Made by a program: the position numbers and the translations under genes. A DNA stretch of 64,000 nt, taken from contig CM074806.1 in assembly GCA_037447605.1 (NCBI GenBank), positions 1,243,432-1,307,431 of the forward strand. Direction: 5' to 3'. The notes beneath the pieces were generated by a model. The model was not told the origin of the DNA. It saw nothing but the letters and a program-made list of their open reading frames with translations, and made no database searches. Shown in pieces: positions 12,818 to 22,626 of the stretch; position 1 is the first letter of the stretch; each line of letters opens with the position of its first letter. This stretch comes from Zygnema circumcarinatum (Eukaryota > Streptophyta > Zygnematophyceae > Zygnematales > Zygnemataceae).

Positions 12818-15800
12818 CGGCAGTCAGTGGCTGGAAGCTGCAAGTGGGCAGAGGGAGATTCGGATGGATGGGTGTTGGGGGGGGAGGCAGGTGTATGTGA
12901 GTGGATGTAAGGAGGCACATGACTAATGCAATGGTGGAGAGGGGTTGGGGTGATGATGCCAGTGGCGACCGGACTCCGAAACAGAAGGTGAAGCTGAAAG
13001 TGACGCACGAGCGGCTTCTCGCACTGATGCTCAAGTACAATGGCCACAAGCCAAGGGCCGAGGTGGGGTGAAATGATTTAGGTGCTTTTATCTTTGAGAG
13101 GAGGGACTTCACTTGCATCTAAGATAAAAATACTGAGGCTGCATCGGAAGGGAGGCCACATACTCTGTTATTGGTCTTGCCTGCATGAAGAAAGTTATGG
13201 AGCTAAGTTATGCTCGGTCTTAGACCTGTTGCTCAGAGTTGTCACCAGCAGCTCTTGGATGAAGGCGGGCAGGTCGTATGCCCTCTCTATGCCAGAGTTG
13301 GAGGTGAGTGAGTGAAAGGGCGGGGCTCGCAGGCGAAGCTGAAAAGCGCCGTCCAACTGCAGGACCTGCTCGACACTCTGCGCCTGCTTGTGCCCCGCAG
13401 CAGGTCCGTTCTCGCGCACAGAGGAGAAGAGAGGAGAGGCGAGGGGAGGGGGAGGGGGAGGGAGGAGGGGGGGAGGGGGAGGGGAGGGGGAGGGAGGGAG
13501 GGAGGGAGGGAGGGAGGGAGGGAGGGGGAGGGGAGGGGAGGGGGAGGGGAGGGGAGGGGAGGGGGAGGGGAGGGGAGGGGGAGGGGAGGGGGAGGGGGAG
13601 GGGAGGGGGAGGGGAGGGGGAGGGGAGGGGGAGGGGGAGGGGGGAGGGGAGGGGGAGGGACTTGACAATCGTTTTTTCGGACTATGGAGCTCTGGTCATT
13701 GTGGAAGGGAGTGCAGGCCTGCCAAGGATAGTGATAGTGAAGCAGAAGATTTCGAGAATGCGGAAAAACTGCGCCATGTGAAAGCGGTGCTGGAAGAGGT
13801 ATGCATTTTTATGTGCTGGCGGATTTTGATGAGGACAGAGGGCAAAGTGCTTACTGAGGATGCATTTGTGATCTGCAGTGGTTTGGTGGCGTTTCTTATA
13901 CCCTGACTAGCTTGGCTTGTGGACGCATCTGACCTGCTTTCCTATATGTTCAGTCGTTTTAGCGGGCTTACTAACTCAACTCTGCTTGAATGGCACCGAC
14001 AACCAATTCCTTTTCTGCTTTTGCAGGGAGGCCACTTTTCTGGGATCTACAGAAAGGCTCAGCTGAAGCCCCAAAAGTGGGTGGTTGTGCGCGAAGAGGG
14101 AGGGGAGGCGGAGGTCGAACGTCCCATTGAAGCGCTCATGGTGCTAAAGTATGGAGGGGTGCTCACTCATGCTGGAAGAATCCAGGTACAGGACTGCCAT
14201 CTCTTTGAAAGTGAAAGCATTAGGCTGATTTGGGAATGTTTCAATGATTCATCCGCTTGTATTTTTCAATGCCGTGTGTGCTTGCATTTTTGTCAAGGTT
14301 CGAGCAATTCGTGTCTGCATTCGTGCAATACCATACATGTGTGATCTGCTAACCTGTCAACGACTGCTTCACTCTCTCTGCCTTGCAGGCTGAGGAACTC
14401 GGACGCATGTTCCGTTTCAACATGTATCCCGGTGAGAAGCGCGAGGGTTAGGGTTTAAGATTAGGGTTAGGGTTCAAGCTATGGTCTGATGGGGCCACCC
14501 TCTCTATGCTGGGAAGGGCTTCATGCATTCACTCAATGCACCTTACCCATGGGAATGCATGCTTGTGTTGGACATAACTGCAGTGTGGCTTTATTGTGCT
14601 CAATTGTACCGTGGTGTGTGCATGTGGAATGTCAGCGGAGGTTGGGGAAGGCACGGGTTTGATCCGGCTTCACAGCACATATCGGCATGATCTGAAAATC
14701 TACAGCTCGGATGAAGGCCGAGTGCAGGTGTGTGCATGTGTTTGGGGTCTCTAACAGTTTCGGACTGCATTCTCTCGTTTGTAGATGTACAGGCCTTCTA
14801 GTTACGAACGGCTGAACGGAAAGACTGAACTTTGTGCTGAACAGAAAGAGTTGCTGCCTGACCAGTAATCATCCATGGAGTATGTTCGCACATGTTCTAA
14901 AATAAGACAGGTTTCCTCCTGAACAGTCTGATATGTTCTTTGTTGATTAAGAGCTCCATTCTGCCATTCAATGAGCTGAAGCAACAATGTATGGGCTGAG
15001 ACTGTTCAGATGTCCGCCGCCGCCTTCACGAAGGGCCTGTTGGACCTGGAGGGCCCTCTCACCCCCATACTGGTGAGCTGCCTACTTCCCTGCTTTTGGA
15101 AGGAAAGCGGAATAAAATGAAAGTGGAGGGGCTGGGAGGAGGGGGGAGAAGAGGGGAAAGGGGTGTCAAGGAAGAGAAAGGAGAGGGAAAGGGAAGTGAA
15201 GTGGAGGATGGCGAATGGGAAAAGGTGAAGGGACTAGGGAATGCATTTATCGGATAGCTTACTCCGGTTTATAGGATGTGAGATCATTTGGACTGCCCAA
15301 CGCCAACCTTAACATTGTCTGCGAAGGCTGGGAGTTATTTTCTTAAAAAACATATATTGCTGTGGGTGGCACCCATATGCTCTTCAAACTCCTGAGCTTG
15401 AGACAAAGTGAATTTATATATGGAGGTTTCAAATATTGACTCTATTGAACAATGAGCGTAAAACAAGTTAAGCGTGGGGGGGTGGGGGGGGTTTGAAACT
15501 AACCTGGCAGGTGAGCTTGGTAAGCAAAGATTCCCCAATGCTGGATGGTCTCGACACTGCGTACATCGAGATGCAACAAGCCAAGGTGTGCTGCTGGACC
15601 CTAACAATCTCAGACTTTGCCTTTGTGTTGTTCTCTCTCTACTCTTGTGAGAGTGAGTGAATTGGTACAGACATGTTGACATGCTCATATGGGAGCAGGC
15701 CAGGCTGTATGAGCTGATGATTTCACCACATCCTTCATCTCCATCACCTCCTCCGTTGGATCAGCCATGGATGGTAGAGGGAGCGGGCATTCCGCCACAG

Positions 15801-18395
15801 CCTCTGGCAAAGTTGCATCGTCTGGTAGGTCATATTGGATATATTGTTCACATTAAATCTATAATGGCTTGGCTGCAGCGGTGTCAACCGGTTTGTTGGA
15901 AGATGAAAAAGGATTGAACAATTGACTAGTCAGAGCTCCCACTCAAAAAAAATCACTTTCCACAGCTTGGTGGCCACGATCACATAGAGAGTGCTTTCAA
16001 TCTCAATGCTGTCAATCTGTGAATATGAGACAACACAACAAAAAAATGACGTTCCGTCGTTCCGACTGCGGGAGAGAGCAGGTGAAACTGGTGAAGATCG
16101 TGACTATGCAACTGAAAGAGCGTTGCAAGGAGGAGGAGAACGAGATAAAGGAGGAAGGGGGGGGGGAGAGAGTGAGGATTGAGGACATCCCTCCCTACGA
16201 CACTGCGAGTGTTCTCGGAAAAGCACGGCTTGACGTGGACCGGATCGCTGCAGGGCTGCCCTGCGGGAGCGAGAACTTTCTGCTCATGTTTGCGCGCTGG
16301 AAGAAGCTCGAGAGAGACATATACAACGAGAGGAAGGAGTGAGTGAGTCGGCCTTGGGGGAAGGCTCGTTCCACTCCTCAGATTCTTGTCGGTTTCCTGC
16401 TCTGCATTACGCATACAGCTTTGTCTTCATCTGCCTAAGGGGAGACGTCCTTGGCTCAAGACAATGTAATGGAGAAATCTAAAGTTTGATGTCATTCTGA
16501 GTCGCAGGTTATACAAGATGTTGTCATAATTTTTGTAATGTTCTGCAATGTTCTGTTCTTGACAGAGTGCGGACTGACATTGTTTCTTCATCTGTGTGGT
16601 TTGCAGCCGCTTCGACATCAGCAAGATCCCTGATATATACGACTCGTCCAAGTCAGTACTACTCCTTCCTTGCACATCTCTTTGAAGTCGCTGCTTTTCT
16701 TTCGAAGCCCACATGTTAGTCGAGCTGCTTCAGGTGCTTGATAGTTACTTGGCTTAACCAGAGACTGAGCTGCTGGGCTGTTCCTTTTTTCCTTTGGGCA
16801 GATACGACTTGCTGCACAATGCCCACTTGAGTTTACAGCACTTGGAAGAACTATATACTATAGCAAAGGTAGCAATCGCTCTCCATCGTCTCACTGACCG
16901 TTTTCATGGCAAGTAAGCTTTCATGCAGTACGTGCTTTGTGGCTGAAGCTTACTGAACCTCTTGAGCATATTGGTTGGTTCGTCGGAGTATGCAATCATT
17001 AGCCGTATGTCAGCAGTATGTAATTCTATGGAACGGATATTTCTTTTTGATGGGTATTTCTTGTGGAGGGCAGGAGCTTGCCGATGGGGTCATCCCCAAT
17101 GAATACGGTGTGAATCCGCGGCAGAAGCTCATTATCGGCACAAAGGTACTTTGACAGGAATACGTACGGAATGTCAATGGCCCTTGTGCTTTGTTAAAGG
17201 CTCCTTTGCTCAAAGCATATGCATAAACATGTCTGCCTGCCTCACCGTAAATAGATTTGCTTGCCTCCCTAAGACTGTCTTTGAGCGTTGTAACTTGTAA
17301 GCCTCCCTCTGACTCTGCTTTCTCCATATGTCATCTCAAACTTGTCACAAAAAGGTTGCAAGGCGGCTTCTTGGAAAAGCGGTTATTGACCTTCAGAACA
17401 CGATCGATGACTCGAGACGAGCGCTGGAGGAGAGCGGTGCGAAGCAAATGAAACGAAGTGTGGAGGGAGGCCTCTCCGAGGAGCAGCCCGCTCCCCCCCA
17501 CAAACCATCTCTCACCCGCCACAACTCTCGCGGTAGTGCAAGCAGCGAACGGGAGACGGAGGAGGAAGATGCTATTGAGACTCCCTACCGCCTTGACCCA
17601 AAGTCAGTTTTCTTCATTCCCTATGGACCAGCTGTCCCTATCCCTGCCGACGCAGTCTTAACTGTTTTTCTCGATATGTCAGTGGCTGTGGTCCAATTGC
17701 CAGGTCACTGGGGCTACTGACTGCTTGAGATCTATGCTGTTCGATAAAGAGAGAACTCCATTGAGGTTTTTCTTGCTACAGAATGTTCAGGATGTTGAAG
17801 GGCTTCCTTGGACGCACTGTGCTGGCAGGTATGCCAATGTGCGGTCTCCCCAGAGGCACGTTCGAACGCGCTTATACTTCACATCCGTCAGTTTTTCTCA
17901 CCTTGATATATGAGCCCTGCAGTTCAGTGTGCTATCAGCTTGAATTCAGTTTTAGTTGATCCCTCTTGCGGAGAACGCGCAACGGTAGCGCTGGACAAAG
18001 TCTGATCTAGCTCCATGCAGATGTGAGTCATGCTTACATCTTACATTTTGTGGGCTCGAGGGGCGCAGGAGTCACACCTTCACTCGGTGCTGAACGTGTT
18101 GCGCTATAGTTGGCTCGATGAAGCGCTGGAGGGTAGGAGGGGTTTGGTCTGCTTCAGCGCCCTCAAGCGTCTTGTTGAATGCAACGACCTTGATTATCTC
18201 ACCCACATTGTGATTCGCATGTATGAGAATGTGGAGGTAATCTCGGCTCCTCTCCTCTCTTCTTCACAATCCTGTCCTTTTCGGTAGTGACGTGTAGGAT
18301 TTGCAGCAGGGGCCTGCTGATCAGTTCTACTAAGGGCAGACTACTTTGAAGGTGCGCCTCTGTAGTTGGCCAAGGAAAATAGTGGGAATGATTAG

Positions 18396-18445
<50 letters not shown>

Positions 18446-19278
18446 CGTGAGCGGGGGGTAACTCTGCGCCTGCAGATGTAGGACACTGAAATGCAGAACT
18501 CTGCTCCTTTTAGCTAGTCGTTGTTGCCGGTCCCCACAGGCCGCAGCGTGCATGGTGATGTCAAGGCTCTCAAATGTGCAACTCTGCCCACTGGTCCCAT
18601 TGACAGGTGGAGTTTTCCAATCCAAAGCGTTTCCGCATTGAGCTTCTTTACAGCCCTGGAGCTGCCTACAACCCGCTTGAGGTGAGCCTATCTTTAGATG
18701 GACTGCTACAGTATGGAAGCACGGATGCCTTATGGGTCGCTGCAGCAGCTTAGCAAAGCTGGTAACTGGGCCATGTCTGAGAACAAATCATGGACATACT
18801 ACAGGGGTTGAAACAAGGTGGTGTGCGTGAGTCTTTCCGTTTCTTAGTTAGAACTTCCTTCCATATTCTTATCCTTTTTCGAATTCTGATTGTGCCATCG
18901 GACAGTGCTTGCTACGTATCCTCAGCCTTCCATGATGTTTCTCGGCGTGGGCAGGTGGTGCCTCGCAGCAGGGATCACACTCTTCCTGTAATGCAACCTG
19001 AACCGCTGCAGGATGCAGACACTCAGTTGTCCTTTGAAGAAATGCACAAAATGGTCGCACCTTTCGCCATGCCTCCAGAGGATTTCCCGCCGCCAAACCT
19101 CCCTCAGTCGTTTGCAGGCTTCTTTAATAAGCCGACCATGTTTGAAAGAATCGCGAACATGTGGCCCTTCAATCAACTTCCTTTGCAAGCCACCTCCACC
19201 TCCAAACAGGCGGCTGCATCCATGAGTAGAGCCGCGTCGAGTCAGGGACTGAAGCAGTTGGGCAGCTCCGATGGGTGA
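8607..19278 (+). CDS. VIP1: Diphosphoinositol pentakisphosphate kinase (VIP/VIH/PPIP5K family)
   Basis: Bifunctional cytosolic enzyme of inositol pyrophosphate metabolism: an ATP-grasp kinase makes InsP7/InsP8 and a histidine-phosphatase domain removes them. In plants it links to phosphate and jasmonate signalling. It has 29 phase-consistent exons and about 1093 residues: 8607-8717, 8912-8980, 9203-9249, 9435-9518, 10041-10104, 10324-10477, 10834-10904, 10994-11191, 11442-11516, 12080-12165, 12514-12711, 12963-13062, 13333-13403, 13717-13798, 14027-14185, 14389-14431, 14636-14727, 15010-15072, 15511-15585, 15699-15824, 16082-16338, 16607-16651, 16802-16868, 17074-17145, 17355-17602, 17829-17886, 18069-18236, 18607-18681, 18955-19278. 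Kinase blocks: [57 protein letters not shown]. Phosphatase blocks: [10 protein letters not shown] (about residue 385, its His codon split by an intron), [19 protein letters not shown], and [13 protein letters not shown] in the position of the second catalytic motif. A stop codon lies just upstream in frame of the chosen ATG. Confidence 0.95.
12712..12822. repeat. CAGT / GGCA tetranucleotide tract
   Basis: Irregular GTCA/CAGT repeats grade into about eight GGCA units inside a VIP-kinase intron. The tract begins right at the exon 11 donor, so slippage there could affect splicing. Confidence 0.8.
13424..13662. repeat. Long GGGGA/GGGA purine tract in an intron
   Basis: About 240 bases of almost pure purine (GAGGGG, GGGAGG and GGGGGA units) fill most of the intron between VIP-kinase exons 13 and 14. 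It is open in several frames, but the flanking exons join in phase across it. The strand asymmetry suits H-DNA or G-quadruplex structure. Confidence 0.9.
14447..14480. repeat. Short interstitial telomere-like TTAGGG units
   Basis: An intronic run of GGGTTAGGGTTTAAGATTAG followed by further TTAGGG units, lying just after the exon 16 donor. Both TTAGGG and TTTAGGG-like spacings occur. Confidence 0.7.
18397..18439. repeat. (GA)n microsatellite
   Basis: About 21 uninterrupted GA units in the intron between VIP-kinase exons 27 and 28. Likely length-variable. Confidence 0.9.
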
Positions 19279-19950
19279 AGCAAGCGAGGGTCCAGGGAGG
19301 GAGGCCGCTGTGGAGGCAGGCACCCTCTGCGTGTTGCCCTTGTCGGCTTGGTCTCAGGCCAATGACTGCTTTGTGTCTCCAAGTTTGACCGTAGTTTGCC
19401 TTGCATTGGACCAAACATATATGCTGCCTATGCGGCTCTTGGGTCCCCCTCCTTGCCTTTACTGCGTGTCCGTATGGGCGCCAATGCTTTATCAATGTTC
19501 GTCATGTAGCCCCGCCTCAGTTAGTTAGACCTGCTAGTCTGGAGGATCGTTGTCAGGAGGTCCGTGTGAAGTAACGGTTGCGCTGCGGCTCTCAATGGGA
19601 TGACGGACTGCAGTGGGTTGTGCTTCTTATGTTCTCGTCTCAATCAATGAATGAAGAGCTTCATTGACAGGTTCTTCTTTCTTCTCGTACATCAATTTGG
19701 GTCTCCTCTCTCTCATTCATCTTCGAATCTTGGACTTTCTGATCTTTTTGCATTTCTCCCTCTATGACTATGACACCTCTACTCTTGATGACTTTTCACT
19801 TTCTGGATCATACATTTTTGTATGTCAAGCTGTCACCATCGTATCCAACAAGAAATCATTTTGGTCGGATCAAATTTCCTCCTGCCTAGGTTTTCGAAAT
19901 GTTAGCTATGCACGGCGATTCCTAAATCCTTGTGTTTAACGTTTAGTTTC
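19279..19950. other. VIP-kinase 3' flank
   Basis: Follows the VIP-kinase stop codon and should hold its 3' UTR; it is T-rich with no sure gene. Copia remnants and repeats begin after it. Confidence 0.4.
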
Positions 19951-19959
19951 TTTTAGGTT

Positions 19960-20160
19960 CACAAATTTCGAGGCATATACTTGAATTTCGAATATGGGAG
20001 TGGGGAATCTGTTGTAGATATATGTTGCAACTGTGAAGGCCATAGCCCAAAAATTGATGTCCAATGTAGAGTCTTCAATCGTAAAGCGAACCACCTCCAG
20101 CACGGTCCTGTTCAATCTCTTTGCTGCACTGTTGCTTTGAGGACAATAGGGCCCAGTGAA
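19960..20160 (-). mobile_element. Degraded Ty1/copia integrase fragment (minus strand)
   Basis: Reading 20160 downward gives about 65 residues typical of the end of a copia integrase core: FTGPYCPQSNSAAKRLNRTV, then a FWAMAFTVATYIYNRFPTP block. This matches the family pattern of TAPYTPQQNG..ER.NRT followed by FWAEAV..A.YL.NR.P. A stop codon lies a few codons upstream in frame and another soon after. No reverse transcriptase, gag or long terminal repeat was seen nearby. It is a decayed copy, related in sequence to the plus-strand fragment at 20.7-21.2 kb. Confidence 0.75.
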
Positions 20161-20719
20161 TCGATACCTTCCTATTCAAGAAGACATTCTACAAACTAAC
20201 TGAAGATGAGTCACGAAGAATGATTGTTGAAGGACTACGCAGGGGTAGACTGCTATCTCAAGTGGCAGCCGGAGCCATGTCGACTTTGCGACATTTCCTT
20301 CGCTTGCGCATTTTCAAAGTCATTTTCTTTCTGCTTCCCCACCAGGATTTTGACCAGCTGGCCTCCCGAAGAGGTGAGCTAGTTCTCCCGCCCTCAGTGT
20401 TCCTCTTTTTCTGCAGGTCCGCATCACGGAGTACGTTCTTCTCTCCGTCTCTGCTGGATTGTCTGAAAGTTTTATTTCGGCCAGGGCCAACTTCTATGCT
20501 ATCTTTTGATATTGAGGGAAAATCCACTACCGCGCCCTCAGCTCCGGAACCAAACGTCTCTTCCTCAACAGCGCCATAAATTTCTTCGTGATGTCCTCCC
20601 AAAGAGGAGCGTCGACCGAGAACGCCCTTCTTCCAAGATTGACCTTCCTTTAAACCTATCGATCCGTAAACAGCAGACTTGCGTTGCATGGAAGGCGTGG
20701 GAGGATCCTCTTTCGTATT
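20161..20719. other. Spacer between the two inverted copia fragments
   Basis: Open on the minus strand (20788-20258) with a Lys/Arg-rich translation containing HHEEIYGAVEEETFGSG. This is faintly like the linker between copia integrase and reverse transcriptase, but it lies on the wrong side of the minus-strand integrase piece. No firm identity. Confidence 0.3.
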
Positions 20720-21195
20720 GACCTCTGAGGGAGAAAATGAAAATGACTTCTGGACAACAGAAGCGCGCAGCTGCTCAGTTGCATTCACTGCACCCTATTG
20801 TCCTCAAAACAACGATGCAGCAGAGAGCTTGAACAAAAACCTTGACAAAGATAGTTTGCTTTATGATTCAAGACTCAACATAAGACATCAACTTTTAGGT
20901 TGAGGCAATCACAGTTGCAGCATACATCCACAAAAGATCCCCCGCTACCACACTCGACTTCAAGTATGTGTTCCAAGAGTTGTGGACTAGAGTGAAACCA
21001 AGCGTGAAGCACATGAGGATTCAGGGATCACTGTGTATTGTTAACAATTCGAAAGCCAATAAAATAAGAAAATGTGAACTGGCTGACTCAAAAAGGTTTC
21101 TTGTTGAATACGGCGGTGACAATTTGACATACGAACTTTATGATCCAAAAAGGGATAAAGTTATCAAGAGTAGAGATGTCGTAGTAATGGAATGA
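20720..21195 (+). mobile_element. Degraded Ty1/copia integrase fragment (plus strand)
   Basis: Two adjoining frames give a copia integrase C-terminal half: FTAPYCPQNNDAAESLNKNL, then after a one-base frameshift near 20899 VEAITVAAYIHKRSPATTLD, ELWTRVKPSVKHMRIQGSL and finally YELYDPKRDKVIKSRDVVVM. The family pattern is Y.ELW..RKP...HLR.FG, then Y.LYDP...K...SRDV.F. The shared words (CCTATTGTCCTCAAA, TTGAACA) show that it and the minus-strand copy at 20.0 kb belong to one element family. It is non-functional: frameshifted, without catalytic core or reverse transcriptase. Confidence 0.85.
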
Positions 21196-21479
21196 GAAAT
21201 GCAAAAAAATCAAAGAGTCGAAGATTTGAAAAAGAACCATACCACCATGTTGGAAAAGAATAAGCAATCATTTGCTATATTCGAAAATGTAAAACTATTC
21301 CCAATATTAGAACCAAATTGGTGCTGTAATTGAAACCAATTGGCTTTGGAAGTTTAAGTTTAGCCTCAACGTGCAGCGCCTGAACCTGCAGTGCAGGCAG
21401 AGCCGTCCAGCCAGCCCGCCTGCAGCCTCCCTCCCTCAGCCCACGCTGCTCCGTGTCGCCTCTCCTGCCTTCAGTTCAG

Positions 21480-22160
21480 CTCAACGGCCGGACGTACGGA
21501 TGGCGTACAGTAGGGGATCCTCGTATTTACCGCCCTAAGGAGTGCGTCAAGAAATTCGCCCCGATTTTGCCGAAACCACCTTTTTGTACGGTAACTGTGT
21601 GTTAGCCGTACTAGTCGTACGTTTCGTACTGCCCGTACTATCTGTACTAGCCGTACTAGCCGTACTAGCCGTTACGGGCTTACGCAAAACTCACCTATTC
21701 TCCCCGCACGTCCCGCCGTAAGAGGCTCTCGCTCTTCTCCCTCGTCTTCTTGGCATCGATACGATACGATACGACACGACACGACACGATACGGTACGAT
21801 ACGGTACGATACGGCACGATACGAAACTCTACGATACGGTACTATCCGTACTAGTCGTATGAGCTGTAGTAGCCGTTACAGTACGATACAGTACGATATG
21901 ATACGATATGATACGATACGATACGTAAGGTCCAACATGAACTCTAACATAATACCGCCCGTCTATTGGTAACACGAACCTTATATATGCAAAATCAATA
22001 TTTTCGCCTCATATTGGCCAAAACCAGGGTGGAAAATATGAGGACCCCCTACTGTACAGACGGACAGATGGACGTACTGTACGAACATACGGACGTACGG
22101 GTGGACAGACGGACATGTGGACGTACGGACGGACGGACGGGCCGTCGGCCCGTCGGCCGT
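21480..22160. repeat. TACG-word array (CGATACGGTA / CCGTACTAG / ACGG)
   Basis: About 650 bp dominated by the words TACG and CGTA. Phases are CCGTACTAG units near 21605-21670, GATACGATACG/ACGGTACGATACG units at 21756-21925, then (ACGG)n near 22120-22145. Spacing is irregular, so this is a decayed simple-sequence array, not a satellite. It ends shortly before the desaturase 5' region, which keeps several CGTACGG words to about 22375. Confidence 0.8.
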
Positions 22161-22626
22161 CCGCCCTCTCGATCTGCTCCAGCTCTCAAATTCCGTATGG
22201 TACGGTCCCGTCCCGCCCGCGGAAACCTCCCTTGACTTTCTTCTGCCGCCTGGAAGTGCGTCAGTTGACGTCATCGTGAGACTGTGGGCGCCAATCAGCT
22301 GCCGCGCCCTAACCGTCGACGCCAAGCGAGACAAACAGCCGTACGGTACGGACAAGGAAGCCGCCACCTGTACGGCCGACACTCGTGTTCGCGCCCCGTC
22401 CCGTCCCGGCCTGCTTCCTCCCTCCCTCCCTCCCTCCCTCGCCCTCTCCCTACCACCCTGCCTCCCTCCCTCCCTCCCTCGCCCTCTCCCTACCACGCCC
22501 TCTCCCTACCACCCTCCCTCCCTCCGTCCCTCCCACCCTCCCTCCCTCCCTCCCTCCCGCCCTCCCTCCGTCCCTCGCCCTCTCCCTACCACCCTCCTCG
22601 TCTCCAAGCGGTGCGGCGGTCAGGCC
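22161..22626. promoter_or_regulatory. Desaturase 5' region with CCCTCC tract
   Basis: Immediately upstream of the sphingolipid desaturase start. It contains CGTACGGTACGG words near 22340, then a long pyrimidine-rich tract of CCCTCC and CTCTCCCTACCAC units at about 22415-22600. Long open frames here are by-products of the repeat. Inferred to be core promoter and 5' UTR. Confidence 0.5.

Noticed and set aside
13312-13906. Glycine/glutamate/arginine-rich open frames over the purine tract
   Set aside because: They are translations of GGGGA repeats; flanking VIP-kinase exons join across them in phase.
20258-20788. 176-codon minus-strand frame as a copia linker
   Set aside because: The order relative to the integrase piece is wrong and the resemblance is weak; left as spacer.
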